A stretch of DNA of 64,000 bases from positions 164,128 to 228,127 of the forward strand of contig JABLXE010000002.1 of the NCBI GenBank assembly GCA_013178225.1. The letters run 5' to 3'. The position numbers and the translations under genes are program-made. The stretch comes from Methanotrichaceae archaeon (GTDB lineage: Archaea; Halobacteriota; Methanosarcinia; Methanotrichales; Methanotrichaceae). Under the pieces are notes generated by a model. The model was not told the DNA's origin. It saw only the letters and a program-made list of their open reading frames with translations, and searched no databases. Below are positions 51,919 through 60,163 of the stretch, in pieces. Numbering within the stretch: the first letter of the stretch is position 1; every line of letters starts with the position of its first letter.

Positions 51919-52560
51919 TCAGAAACAGGTCATCATCTCTTCCGCAATTATTCTATATCCTTCCTCGTTTGGATGGTCCAGCCCCGGTATGATCAGTGAA
52001 CTCAGAGCTGTTCCCTGAGCAACCCGCCTCATCCAGGCCCCGTAGACGTCCACAAATCCGGCATCCATCTGTCTGGCCACCTCTTCTATCGCCCGGTAAT
52101 AATCCAGCACCAGCTGATCGTAAGGGGCGGTCTCCAGGGGCTGTGAGGAAAGCAGCAGCACCTCCGAGCCCGTACCGCTGCGAATCCTCCTGACAATTTG
52201 CGTCAGATTGGCGCGAAACTCCTGCCGCCCCAGGCCCAGGACGCAGTCGTTGATGCCGAAGTTGATGGTGACCAGGTCTGGCTGGTAGGAGAGGACGCTC
52301 CATTCCAATCGGGCCAGGCCGTCGAGAGTGGTATCCCCGCACACTCCGCTGTTGATCATCTCGATGCGGGCTTCGGGATACTTCTCCTGCAAGATCGATC
52401 TCCAGAACGAGGGGAAGCCGCGGCGGACCGCGTATCCGGCAGTAATGGAGTCCCCAAAGGCCACTATCGCCACATCGCAGCCGTTCTCCAGATCAGCGAT
52501 GGTTTTGGCGACTGTATTCTTGCAGATGCTTCTCCTCATGAAGATCAGGCTGTCTGACAT
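51919..52560 (-). CDS. SGNH/GDSL-family hydrolase, 213 aa
   Basis: Block I A-F-G-D-S-I-T-A-G-Y with nucleophile Ser, block II S-G-V-C-G-D-T, block III F-G-I-N-D and block V D-H-P-N-E-E-G carry the Ser-Gly-Asn-His set of lipase/esterase-like enzymes. No signal peptide: the first 25 residues are charged, so it is cytoplasmic. Its ATG directly abuts the trpA stop, so it is the third gene of the trp unit. Substrate unknown; a link to tryptophan is not expected from chemistry. Confidence 0.85.
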   Translation of the reverse strand: MSDSLIFMRRSICKNTVAKTIADLENGCDVAIVAFGDSITAGYAVRRGFPSFWRSILQEKYPEARIEMINSGVCGDTTLDGLARLEWSVLSYQPDLVTINFGINDCVLGLGRQEFRANLTQIVRRIRSGTGSEVLLLSSQPLETAPYDQLVLDYYRAIEEVARQMDAGFVDVYGAWMRRVAQGTALSSLIIPGLDHPNEEGYRIIAEEMMTCF

Positions 52561-53328
52561 CTATTGAGTCTTTGCCCTGCGGACGGCCTCTTTCATCTGT
52601 CTGACCAGCTGTTCCAGGCGATCCAGCTCTCCCCGGGCAATCAGGTCCACACAGGCCGAGCCCACGATGGCCGCATCAGCTCCGGAGCGTATGACCTCGG
52701 CGGCATGCTCCGGGGTGGAGATGCCGAATCCCACCGCGGTTGGCACGTCTCCGCTGGCGCGGGCAATCAGATCTCGCGTCGCCTCCTGAATATCGCTTCT
52801 GGCCCCGGTCACGCCGGCTCTGGCCACCAGGTAGAGAAAGCCCGAGGTATTTTCTTGAATCATCTGCAGACGCTCAGGCGGCGTGTTGGGCGCGGCCAGG
52901 AAGATCAGGTCCACTCCGTGCCTTCGGCAGGCCTCCCTGAGAGGCCCGGCCTCCTCGGGCGGGAGATCGGGAACGATCATGCCGGCAATACCGCTCTTCG
53001 CGCAGTCCCGGGCAAACCGGTCCAGGCCGCGGGCATAGACCATGTTGTAGTAGCCCATGAAGATCAGGGGGCAATCGACATTGGCGTCGGCTGCCGCCTG
53101 GAAATAGAGATCTGTATTCATGCCCGCTGCGATGGCCCTCTGGGCTGCGGCCTGAATGGTGGGCCCGTCCGCAATGGGATCGGAATGGGGCAGCCCCAGC
53201 TCCACGATATCTGCCCCGGCCCGGACCAGACGGCGAACCAGATCCGGCGTCTCTTCCGGAGAGGGGTCCCCGGCACAGATGTAGACGATCAGCAGGGGCT
53301 TATTTCGAAAGGCTTCAGAGATTTTCAT
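52561..53328 (-). CDS. trpA: Tryptophan synthase alpha subunit
   Basis: TIM-barrel lyase that splits indole-3-glycerol phosphate. The catalytic Glu and Asp are in [33 protein letters not shown] and G-F-G-I-S-T-P follow in the expected order. 255 aa is normal. Overlaps trpB by 14 nt and so is translationally coupled to it; together they form the alpha2beta2 complex. Confidence 0.96.
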   Translation of the reverse strand: MKISEAFRNKPLLIVYICAGDPSPEETPDLVRRLVRAGADIVELGLPHSDPIADGPTIQAAAQRAIAAGMNTDLYFQAAADANVDCPLIFMGYYNMVYARGLDRFARDCAKSGIAGMIVPDLPPEEAGPLREACRRHGVDLIFLAAPNTPPERLQMIQENTSGFLYLVARAGVTGARSDIQEATRDLIARASGDVPTAVGFGISTPEHAAEVIRSGADAAIVGSACVDLIARGELDRLEQLVRQMKEAVRRAKTQ

Positions 53329-54499
53329 ATTCCATCACCGTTGCCAGGTCCTTGTCTCCCCTGCCCGAGACGTTGATTATGGCCAGATCTCCCAGGGCTT
53401 CGGGCTCGCGTAGAACGTATCCGACGGCATGAGCCGACTCCAGGGCGGGAATTATACCCTCCCGGCGGGAGAGGGTGCGAAAGCCGCGAAGGGCGGCCCG
53501 GTCGTCTGCAGTTGCCGTCTTTATCCGGCCGCGCTCGGCAAGGTATGCCAGCTCCGGCCCCACGCCGGGATAGTCGAGCCCGGCGGCAATGGAATACGAT
53601 TCCAGGATCTGGCCGTGGGGATCCTGCAGGATCCGGGTCAGGCTCCCGTGCAATATCCCGTCCTGGCCGCAGCCCAAGGATGCTCCATGATCAGCAGTCT
53701 TGTCGTCATGGCCAAGGCCGCGCCCTCCCGCCTCTACTGCGATCAGACGCACATCGTCCTTCAGGAAGGGGGCAAAAATTCCCATGGCGTTGCTTCCGCC
53801 GCCCACACAGGCCACTATGGAATCGGGAAGCCGGCCTTCGGCCTCTTGTATTTGTCCTCTGGCCTCAGCTCCGATCACGCTCTGAAAGTCCCTCACCATC
53901 GAGGGGAAGGGATGAGGACCGGCCGCGGTTCCGAAGAGATAATAAGTATTTTCAAAGCTTGACGACCAATCTCTCATGGCCTCGTTGATGGCATCTTTAA
54001 GGGTCCGGGATCCGGAACGAACTGGTATCACCTCGGCACCCATCAGCTCCATGCGGTAAACGTTCATCTTCTGGCGCTCGATGTCCACCTCGCCCATGTA
54101 CACCTGGGTCTCGAAGCCCAGGTTCGCGCCCACTATGGCGGTGGCCACACCGTGCTGGCCTGCTCCGGTCTCGGCGATTAGCCTGGTCTTTCCCATGTGC
54201 TTGGCCACCAGCGCCTGGCCCAGGGTGTTGTTTAGCTTGTGCGCTCCGCCGTGCACCAGGTCTTCTCTCTTGAGGTAGATTCTCCGCCCCAGATCGCGGC
54301 TCAGGTTCTTGGCGAAATAAAGCGGCGTGGGCCTTCCGGCAAAGTGCTTCAGCATCTCCTCCAGCTCACGGCGAAACTCCGGGCTGGCCTTCAGGCGAGA
54401 ATAGGCCGAAGCCACCTCCATGACAGGCTGTACCAGGGTCTCGGGCACGAAGCATCCGCCGTACCTGCCGAACTTGGCCGCAGACTGAGCTTGGTTCAT
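53315..54499 (-). CDS. trpB: Tryptophan synthase beta subunit
   Basis: PLP enzyme joining indole and serine. The PLP Lys is in G-G-A-H-K-L-N-N, followed by [11 protein letters not shown], and [10 protein letters not shown] binds the phosphate. 394 aa; [12 protein letters not shown] at the N-terminus marks the TrpB1 type that pairs with TrpA. The ATG at 54499 has GGTGAT 6-7 nt upstream; a TTG one codon earlier is less likely. The promoter at 54518-54565 carries repeated GTAC elements, suggesting TrpY-like control. Confidence 0.96.
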   Translation of the reverse strand: MNQAQSAAKFGRYGGCFVPETLVQPVMEVASAYSRLKASPEFRRELEEMLKHFAGRPTPLYFAKNLSRDLGRRIYLKREDLVHGGAHKLNNTLGQALVAKHMGKTRLIAETGAGQHGVATAIVGANLGFETQVYMGEVDIERQKMNVYRMELMGAEVIPVRSGSRTLKDAINEAMRDWSSSFENTYYLFGTAAGPHPFPSMVRDFQSVIGAEARGQIQEAEGRLPDSIVACVGGGSNAMGIFAPFLKDDVRLIAVEAGGRGLGHDDKTADHGASLGCGQDGILHGSLTRILQDPHGQILESYSIAAGLDYPGVGPELAYLAERGRIKTATADDRAALRGFRTLSRREGIIPALESAHAVGYVLREPEALGDLAIINVSGRGDKDLATVMEYENL

Positions 54500-54517
54500 C
54501 AAAAGATCACCGACTTA

Positions 54518-54565
54518 ATGTATGATTTAGTACTATAATGTATAGAAAAGTACATTGTATTTAAA
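54518..54565 (-). promoter_or_regulatory. trpB promoter with tandem GTAC-type operator
   Basis: Two 16-mers, ATGTATGATTTAGTAC (54518-54533) and ATGTATAGAAAAGTAC (54538-54553), share 12 positions and start 20 bp apart, about two helical turns. On the minus strand TTTAAATA (54558-54565) is a TATA box, so the repeats overlap the predicted start of transcription. TGTACT is close to the TGTACA TRP box bound by TrpY in Methanothermobacter. Operator role inferred. Confidence 0.55.
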
Positions 54566-54571
54566 GCTATC

Positions 54572-54784
54572 TCACCCTCTGAGGTCGGGCGGAAGCTCTC
54601 CGGTTATGATCTCGATTCTCTGCTCCGCCTTTTCCAGGCTCAACCGGCACTGTCTGACCAGATGGATGCCCTTCTCAAAGAGCGCCAGGCTCTCCTCCAG
54701 GGACATCTTCCCCTCCTCCAGATAGGAGACTATCGCCTCCAGGTCGTCCAGTGCCTCTTCCAGGCTCAGCTCATCCGATGTCAC
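54572..54784 (-). CDS. xseB: Exodeoxyribonuclease VII small subunit
   Basis: 70-aa helical-hairpin protein. L-S-L-E-E-A-L-D-D-L-E-A-I-V followed by L-E-E-G-K-M-S-L-E-E-S-L-A-L-F-E-K-G-I is the XseB signature. GTG start with AGGTGAT 6 nt upstream, which overlaps the xseA stop. Many copies bind one XseA. Bacterial in origin. Confidence 0.93.
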   Translation of the reverse strand: MTSDELSLEEALDDLEAIVSYLEEGKMSLEESLALFEKGIHLVRQCRLSLEKAEQRIEIITGELPPDLRG

Positions 54785-54794
54785 CAGAAATCAC

Positions 54795-55979
54795 CTAGCC
54801 AGATTTTTCCAGGACCCTGGCCCAAAGCCGTCCGTCGGCCAGCATTATCTCTAAGGTCTCCCCTGGATCCACGTCCTTTGCTCCTCTCACCAGCCCGCGC
54901 TCGGATCTTACCAGGGAATAGCCCCGGGAGAGGGTTGCCAACGGGCTGACCGATCCCAGACGGCTCCCGGCGCTTTCCAGGCGCTGGCGGTAGCTTTCGA
55001 TCCTCTTCTGCTCTGCCTGTCCCAGCCGCTGTCCCAGATAGTCCAGGCGCTGTGAGGCCTCCTCCAGACGGCCTCTCATCCGGCGGAGGGAGAGGTCCCT
55101 TTCCAGATACTGCAGGTGCTCTTGCTTTCTTTCCAGGCCTGACCACAGGGCGCGCACCATCCGCCTCTCCAGGCTGACCAGATCGGCCGTAAGCTCAGTT
55201 GTGTCAGGGACGGCCATTCGCGCCGCGGCAGTGGGCGTGGGTGCTCTCAGGTCGGCCACAAAGTCGGCAATCGTCACATCGGTCTCATGGCCGACCGCGG
55301 AAATTACCGGGCAGTCACAATCGGCGATGGCCCTGGCCACCATCTCGGAATTAAAGCACCACAGATCCTCGGCCGATCCGCCGCCCCGGCACACGATCAC
55401 CAGGTCCGTCCTGCCCTGGAGAGCTCTAAAAGCCAGGCAGATGCTGGCTGAAGCGCCTTCTCCCTGCACCAGGGCGGGGGAGATTATTATCCGGACCGGA
55501 TATGAGCCTACAATGCGCAGGACGTCTCGCAGAGCTGCTCCGTCGGGAGAGGTGACTATGCCTATACAACGGGGATATCTGGGAAGTGCCCTCTTTTTCT
55601 CCGGATCAAAAAGACCTTCTGCTGCCAGCTTCTCCTTGAGGGCCTCGAACTCCAGATGTCGGACGCCGAGACCTTTATCCAGACGAACGCCTCTCACAAT
55701 CAGCTGCACTCTGCCCTGGGGCCGGTAGCAGTCCACGTCTCCGAACACCAGCACGTTCTGTCCGTCCTGCAAATCGAATCCTGTCCGTCCCTGTCCGCGG
55801 AAGAGAACGCAGGAGATCATGGATTCGCGGTCCTTGAGGGTGAAATACCGGTGACCAGAGCGGTGGTTTATCAGGTTGGATACCTCGCCAGATGCCCACA
55901 GGTCGTGAAGCCTGGGATCTGCGTCCAGCCGGTCCTTTATGCGCTGATTGAGCTCTGAGACGGTAAATATCTGCGTCAA
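54795..55979 (-). CDS. xseA: Exodeoxyribonuclease VII large subunit
   Basis: 394 aa: OB-fold N-terminal domain (residues 1-about 100, G-E-V-S-N-L-I-N-H-R-S-G-H-R-Y-F-T-L-K-D) and catalytic domain with G-I-V-T-S-P-D-G-A-A-L-R-D and R-G-G-G-S-A-E-D-L-W, then G-H-E-T-D-V-T-I-A-D-F-V-A-D-L-R-A-P-T-P, then a coiled coil. Degrades single-stranded DNA in both directions. TTG start at 55979, about 28 nt from CTATTTAA at 56004-56011, so the mRNA is probably leaderless. With xseB it makes a complete bacterial-type enzyme in an archaeon. Confidence 0.93.
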   Translation of the reverse strand: MTQIFTVSELNQRIKDRLDADPRLHDLWASGEVSNLINHRSGHRYFTLKDRESMISCVLFRGQGRTGFDLQDGQNVLVFGDVDCYRPQGRVQLIVRGVRLDKGLGVRHLEFEALKEKLAAEGLFDPEKKRALPRYPRCIGIVTSPDGAALRDVLRIVGSYPVRIIISPALVQGEGASASICLAFRALQGRTDLVIVCRGGGSAEDLWCFNSEMVARAIADCDCPVISAVGHETDVTIADFVADLRAPTPTAAARMAVPDTTELTADLVSLERRMVRALWSGLERKQEHLQYLERDLSLRRMRGRLEEASQRLDYLGQRLGQAEQKRIESYRQRLESAGSRLGSVSPLATLSRGYSLVRSERGLVRGAKDVDPGETLEIMLADGRLWARVLEKSG

Positions 55980-56003
55980 GCAGTTTTAATTCCTGAGCAG
56001 GCT

Positions 56004-56011
56004 CTATTTAA
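56004..56011 (-). promoter_or_regulatory. TATA element of leaderless xseA
   Basis: TTAAATAG on the minus strand, centred 28-29 nt before the TTG start codon of xseA; the gene lacks an SD. Confidence 0.5.
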
Positions 56012-56183
56012 GTCCTCTCGGCCTGGAGAGAAAGTGGTGACGCCCTCTTGTTTGGCAGCATGGCGAGTCTGACCTGGGTTTGCATGTAACGTATCAGAGG
56101 GTGCTATCGAGATCGAGATGGTGGCATGAAATAATAATCGGAGGGCTTGAATTAATTAAGTTGTTTTGTCTCTAATCAAGATA

Positions 56184-56192
56184 AGTTTATAT
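56184..56192 (+). promoter_or_regulatory. TATA element of the cbiMNQO operon
   Basis: AGTTTATAT lies 33-41 nt before the cbiM ATG; the short leader holds GAGGTG (56214-56219). No cobalamin riboswitch was recognised. Confidence 0.5.
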
Positions 56193-56224
56193 GGCATTGC
56201 GCCTACCCTAGCCGAGGTGTTGAG

Positions 56225-56920
56225 ATGCATATAATGGAGGGCTTCCTCCCCCATCCCTGGTGGGAGATATGGTTTGCCATTTCCCTGCCCGTCGTGGCGT
56301 ACGGCGTTTACAAAATGAACCAGCTGGTAAAAGAGCAGCGTGACTCGCTGCCTCTACTGGCCGTCGCCGGAGCTTTCATCTTCGTTCTCTCCTCCCTGAA
56401 GCTTCCCTCGGTCACCGGAAGCTGCTCGCACCCCACAGGCACTGGAATGGGCGCGATCCTCTTCGGCCCCTGGATTACCTCCGTTCTGGCCACGATTGTG
56501 CTGGTATATCAGGCACTGTTCCTGGCTCACGGCGGACTGACCACGCTCGGAGCCAACGTCTTCTCCATGGGCATAGCCGGACCGATAGTCGGCTATCTGG
56601 TCTACAAGGCGGCCATGGGATCGAGACTGAACCTGTATCTGGCGGTGTTTCTGGCTGCGATGCTGGCCGACTGGGCCACTTACCTGGTGACATCCATCCA
56701 GCTGGCTCTGGCCTTTCCGGCTGCCACCGGCGGATTTTTGGCCTCCTTCAAGGCCTTCGCGCTGGTCTTTGCGGTGACCCAGGTACCTCTGGCCATAGTG
56801 GAAGGCGCTGTCACGGCCCTGATGTTCAAGTACATCTTCCAGCTCAGATCCGACGTTCTGCTCAGGCTGAAGGTCATCACTCCTGCAACCGTCAGCCGGA
56901 TGAAGGAGGCTTCGCTGTGA
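56225..56920 (+). CDS. cbiM: CbiM, substrate-binding component of a cobalt/nickel ECF transporter
   Basis: 231-aa membrane protein starting M-H-I-M-E-G-F-L-P; the second-position His is a metal ligand, which confirms the start. L-P-S-V-T-G-S-C-S-H-P-T-G-T-G-M-G-A-I-L-F-G-P carries the other ligands and is common to CbiM and NikM. GTGA overlap with cbiN. The metal, cobalt or nickel, cannot be read from the sequence; the CbiN-type partner favours cobalt, while a neighbouring larB allows nickel. Confidence 0.92.
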   Translation: MHIMEGFLPHPWWEIWFAISLPVVAYGVYKMNQLVKEQRDSLPLLAVAGAFIFVLSSLKLPSVTGSCSHPTGTGMGAILFGPWITSVLATIVLVYQALFLAHGGLTTLGANVFSMGIAGPIVGYLVYKAAMGSRLNLYLAVFLAAMLADWATYLVTSIQLALAFPAATGGFLASFKAFALVFAVTQVPLAIVEGAVTALMFKYIFQLRSDVLLRLKVITPATVSRMKEASL

Positions 56921-57252
56921 AGCTGGAGTACATAACCCTGGCCGTTGTTCTGGTCTTCTTTGCCGCATTCGCCTATGTCAGCTCCACCGGAAATCACGAG
57001 TGGGGAGGGGCGGACGGCGAGGCCGAAAATGTGATTGCCGACCTGACGGGAGGCTCCTATCAGCCTTGGTTCCAGTCAATCTACGAGCCTCCCAGCGGCG
57101 AGATCGAGAGCCTTCTGTTCGGTCTTCAGGCGGCGATAGGAAGCATTATCATCGGTTACTTCCTGGGATACTACCGCGCCATGGCCAAGATCAAAGCGCA
57201 GGCGGGACCGGATGGAAAGGATGAAGGGCTGAATGCACACCCTGCTAGATGA
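56917..57252 (+). CDS. cbiN: CbiN, accessory membrane protein of the cobalt transporter
   Basis: 111 aa with two transmembrane helices (Y-I-T-L-A-V-V-L-V-F-F-A-A-F-A and G-L-Q-A-A-I-G-S-I-I-I-G-Y-F-L-G-Y-Y) around an outer loop with E-W-G-G-A-D-G-E-A and Y-E-P-P-S-G-E-I-E-S-L-L-F, the CbiN signature. GTG start overlaps cbiM; the 3' end overlaps cbiQ by 20 nt. CbiN inserts into CbiM to open metal access. Confidence 0.92.
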   Translation: MKLEYITLAVVLVFFAAFAYVSSTGNHEWGGADGEAENVIADLTGGSYQPWFQSIYEPPSGEIESLLFGLQAAIGSIIIGYFLGYYRAMAKIKAQAGPDGKDEGLNAHPAR

Positions 57253-58015
57253 TTACGCACAATGCAATGCCCTAAAGGATGTAAGCCCCAAGGTCAAGCT
57301 ACTGTTGGGCCTGGGCTCCATCCTGATCTGCATCTCCTCATCAACGCCCGCCGCGCCCCTATTTGTGGCCGTCAGCATGAGCGTAATAATCGTCGGGATC
57401 GCCAGGGTTCCGGTTCGCTTCTACGCAAAGCTGCTGTTAATCCCTCTTTCCTTCGCGCTTTTAAGCTCGGCCGTAGTGGCCTTCATGCATGGAACGGGAA
57501 CGCCGGTTTTCTCCCTGTCCGTTCTGGGCCTTGACCTGTCCGTTCGGGACGACGGAGCCCGTCTGGCAGCGCTCTTGATCGCCAGGACCCTGGGGGGGAT
57601 GTGCTCGCTGTTCTTCATAGCTCTGACCACGCCCATGATAGAGATATTCTCGGTCCTGAAATCAATTCGGGTCCCGGAGGTCCTCTTGGAGCTGTCCATG
57701 ATGATCTACCGCTACATCTTCGTGTTCCTGGACCAGGCGGCCATGATTCATAACGCACAGACGATGAGGCTGGGGGACTCCAGCCTGAGGACCTCGGTCA
57801 ATTCCTTTGCCATGCTGTGCAGCGTCCTGTTCCTGCAGGCCTGGGAACAGGGAGAGAGGCTGATTGTGGCCATGGACGCCCGCTGCTATGATGGAAGGCT
57901 GGACCTCCTGCACCAGAGCAGCAGGACCTCGGCCAGATCGGTGATGATTGTGCTGGCCTACCTGTCGGTGGCCCTGGCCGTAGCCGTTTTAACCAGAGAG
58001 TATCAACTGCTGTGA
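57233..58015 (+). CDS. cbiQ: CbiQ, transmembrane T component of the ECF transporter
   Basis: 260 aa, five or so hydrophobic spans. The first line D-D-Y-A-Q-C-N-A-L-K-D-V-S-P-K-V-K-L-L is the usual cytoplasmic start, and M-D-A-R-C-Y-D-G-R near residue 215 is the A-x-x-x-R-coupling motif that contacts the ATPase. Starts inside cbiN (20-nt overlap) and is followed 13 nt later by cbiO. Couples ATP hydrolysis to CbiM. Confidence 0.9.
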   Translation: MHTLLDDYAQCNALKDVSPKVKLLLGLGSILICISSSTPAAPLFVAVSMSVIIVGIARVPVRFYAKLLLIPLSFALLSSAVVAFMHGTGTPVFSLSVLGLDLSVRDDGARLAALLIARTLGGMCSLFFIALTTPMIEIFSVLKSIRVPEVLLELSMMIYRYIFVFLDQAAMIHNAQTMRLGDSSLRTSVNSFAMLCSVLFLQAWEQGERLIVAMDARCYDGRLDLLHQSSRTSARSVMIVLAYLSVALAVAVLTREYQLL

Positions 58016-58028
58016 GGATTAGATTGTC

Positions 58029-59216
58029 ATGACTGCCATCCTCGAAGCCAGGAACATTCACCATGCTTACCAGGACGGACCCGAGTCGCTCAAGGGAGTG
58101 GACGTCTCCATTGACCAGGGCCGAAAGATCGCACTGGTGGGCCCGAATGGTGCCGGGAAATCCACCTTGATGCTGATGTTCAACGGAATCCTCAGGCCGT
58201 CCAGAGGAGAGATCGCCTTCAAGGGCATGCCTCTCAAGTACGATTCCCGCTCGCTCCGCGAAATTCGCGGAAAGGTAGGGATGGTCTTTCAGAACCCGGA
58301 CGACCAGATATTTGCCCCTACCGTTTATCAGGACATAGCCTTCGGCCCCTCCAACCTGGGCTTTTCCAAAGAGAAGATCGACAGATACGTGTCCTACGCC
58401 CTGTCCTATGTGGGGCTCTCAGGATACGAGAAAAGGCCGCCTCATCACCTGAGCGGTGGAGAGAAGAAGAGGGTGGCGATTGCCGGAGTCCTGGCCATGG
58501 AGCCGGAGGTCATGATCCTGGATGAGCCCACCTCCAACCTGGACCCCGCATCCTCAGAGGAGATCATGGATATGCTGGACGAGCTGAACTGCGGCCGCAA
58601 GACCATAATCATCTCAACTCACGACGTGGAACTGGCCTACCGCTGGGCCGACCTGGTGCTGCTCATGGAAAACGGCGGGCTTCTCAGGAGCGGCCCTCCG
58701 GCCGAGATCTTCTCCGACCAGGACCTGGTGGCCAGGGCCAGGATGAAGCCGCCTCTGATCGTGGAGATCTACCGGGAGCTGGCCCTGAGGGGCGTGCTAA
58801 ACGGCCAGAGCCCGCCGGAGAACGTGGTCGGGCTCACCGATCTGATCGAGACCTGCGCCAGAGGCCGGGTCAAGAGAGACCGCCTGGGACGGATCTATCT
58901 CTGCAATGCCGAACGGTCCCCGCCGGAGGAGATCAGAGCCCTCATCCGCCGAGCGGACGTGGACTATGTGGGCGCCATGGGCTCCAGCGCCAAGGTGATG
59001 GCGGAAAGGGAAAAGATTCGTCTGGACTTCACCTACGGTGTGATAGACAAGAGCATACTGAAGGCGCTGGTCGGAAGGAGCACTCTTCTCATCACCTCAG
59101 GAGGCATGGTGGACCATGCCCTGCGAAGAGTCGAGGCCTATTCCCGTGAAGCTGGCGTGAGGCTCGATGTCCAGCTGATGGGCCGGACGGCAGAACACGA
59201 AGACGGCAAACGATAG
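58029..59216 (+). CDS. cbiO: CbiO ATPase with an extra C-terminal domain, 395 aa
   Basis: Residues 1-about 260 are a normal ECF ATPase: Walker A G-P-N-G-A-G-K-S-T at 38-46, F-Q-N-P-D-D-Q-I-F, signature L-S-G-G-E-K-K-R at 141-148, Walker B M-I-L-D-E-P and T-H-D. Usual CbiO proteins end near 270-280. Here about 125 more residues follow, with L-C-N-A-E-R, V-G-A-M-G-S-S-A-K-V-M-A-E-R-E, D-F-T-Y-G-V-I-D-K-S and L-L-I-T-S-G-G-M-V, in a likely alpha/beta fold I do not recognise. It may be regulatory or nucleotide/metal sensing. Last gene of the operon. Confidence 0.9.
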   Translation: MTAILEARNIHHAYQDGPESLKGVDVSIDQGRKIALVGPNGAGKSTLMLMFNGILRPSRGEIAFKGMPLKYDSRSLREIRGKVGMVFQNPDDQIFAPTVYQDIAFGPSNLGFSKEKIDRYVSYALSYVGLSGYEKRPPHHLSGGEKKRVAIAGVLAMEPEVMILDEPTSNLDPASSEEIMDMLDELNCGRKTIIISTHDVELAYRWADLVLLMENGGLLRSGPPAEIFSDQDLVARARMKPPLIVEIYRELALRGVLNGQSPPENVVGLTDLIETCARGRVKRDRLGRIYLCNAERSPPEEIRALIRRADVDYVGAMGSSAKVMAEREKIRLDFTYGVIDKSILKALVGRSTLLITSGGMVDHALRRVEAYSREAGVRLDVQLMGRTAEHEDGKR

Positions 59217-59220
59217 GTTA

Positions 59221-59271
59221 TGAGCGGGTAGGGGAGTGGGGGTTAGTAAAAAAGATGAGTGTACCCGCTCA
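59221..59271. repeat. 10-bp perfect inverted repeat between convergent cbiO and larB
   Basis: TGAGCGGGTA (59221-59230) and TACCCGCTCA (59262-59271), loop of 31 nt. It starts 4 nt after the cbiO stop and lies 58 nt from the larB stop. It may act as a 3'-end structure; no T-run follows directly. Confidence 0.45.
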
Positions 59272-59328
59272 CGATCATCAGCCTTTCGATCGTATAAATA
59301 CTTTTCTGGAAAGATCTTAAAACAGTTT

Positions 59329-60102
59329 TTAGCCATCTGTCTTGGATCTTCTGCGAGCAATCCTGGCGGCATAGGCTCCGGCCACAAAGCCGGCATCTAT
59401 GTTCACAACAGTCAGGACCGAACAAGACTGCAGCATGGAGAGGAGGGCTGCCAGTCCCCCGCCGCCGACACCATAGCCGGTTGAGACCGGCAGCCCTATC
59501 ACCGGAGCATCGGACAGACCCGCCACCACCGCGGGAAGCGTTCCCTCACGGCCTGCTGCCACCACCAGGGCGTCCACATCCTTCATGGCATCCAGACAGG
59601 GAAAGAGCCTGTGAATTCCAGCCACGCCCACATCGTATTCCGATATCACCTGGCAGCCCATCTCCTCTGCCACCACTCGCGCCTCCTCAGCCACCGGAAT
59701 ATCGGCGGTGCCCGCAGCCAGGATTCCAACTTTTCCCGATGCCGGCCTCTTTTCCCCCTTTCTCAGGACCAGGGTCCTGGAACGGGGATTGTGTTCCATA
59801 GTCGCTCCCTTGGGGAGGCTGACGTTTTGCAGCACAATGAGCTGCTCGGGTGAGATCCTGGTCACAATCACGCGGCCGGTCTCCTCCAGATGGGCCAGCA
59901 CGATCCGGGCCAGATCGTTTCGGTCTTTTCCTTCGGCCAAAATGGCCTCCGGAATGCCGATGCGATCCTCTCGGAGAGTGTCCAGCTTGGCGATATCTCC
60001 TACCGGCCGGCAGCTGAGAAGCTTCATCCGGCTGGAGGCCTCCTCCAGCGAGATCAGGCCGGCAGCATAGTCTTTTAGAAGATCTTCCGGGCGTTCGTTC
60101 AC
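59329..60102 (-). CDS. larB: LarB, pyridinium-3,5-biscarboxylic acid mononucleotide synthase
   Basis: First enzyme of the nickel-pincer nucleotide pathway; carboxylates and hydrolyses nicotinic acid adenine dinucleotide. The C-terminal PurE-like domain shows I-L-A-A-G-T-A-D-I-P-V-A-E-E-A, Y-D-V-G-V-A-G-I-H-R and G-L-P-V-S-T-G-Y-G-V-G-G-G-G, all characteristic of LarB. The N-terminal D-R-I-G-I-P-E-A-I-L-A-E-G-K is also conserved. 257 aa, ATG start. The pathway partner LarE is 53 kb away at 5555; nicotinate nucleotides come via NadA. Divergent from endoQ. Confidence 0.92.
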   Translation of the reverse strand: MNERPEDLLKDYAAGLISLEEASSRMKLLSCRPVGDIAKLDTLREDRIGIPEAILAEGKDRNDLARIVLAHLEETGRVIVTRISPEQLIVLQNVSLPKGATMEHNPRSRTLVLRKGEKRPASGKVGILAAGTADIPVAEEARVVAEEMGCQVISEYDVGVAGIHRLFPCLDAMKDVDALVVAAGREGTLPAVVAGLSDAPVIGLPVSTGYGVGGGGLAALLSMLQSCSVLTVVNIDAGFVAGAYAARIARRRSKTDG

Positions 60103-60163
60103 GGTAATCTATCTATTCCGACAGCATAAAGGGTTTATCCCCTGCGGTGGAGATGTGAAATCG

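Noticed and set aside
52564..53376. 270-codon antisense frame over trpA
   Set aside because: Shadow of a complete and conserved trpA.
55980..56224. Cobalamin riboswitch upstream of cbiM
   Set aside because: The TATA element is only about 35-40 nt before the start, leaving no room for a riboswitch, and no B12-box-like sequence is seen.
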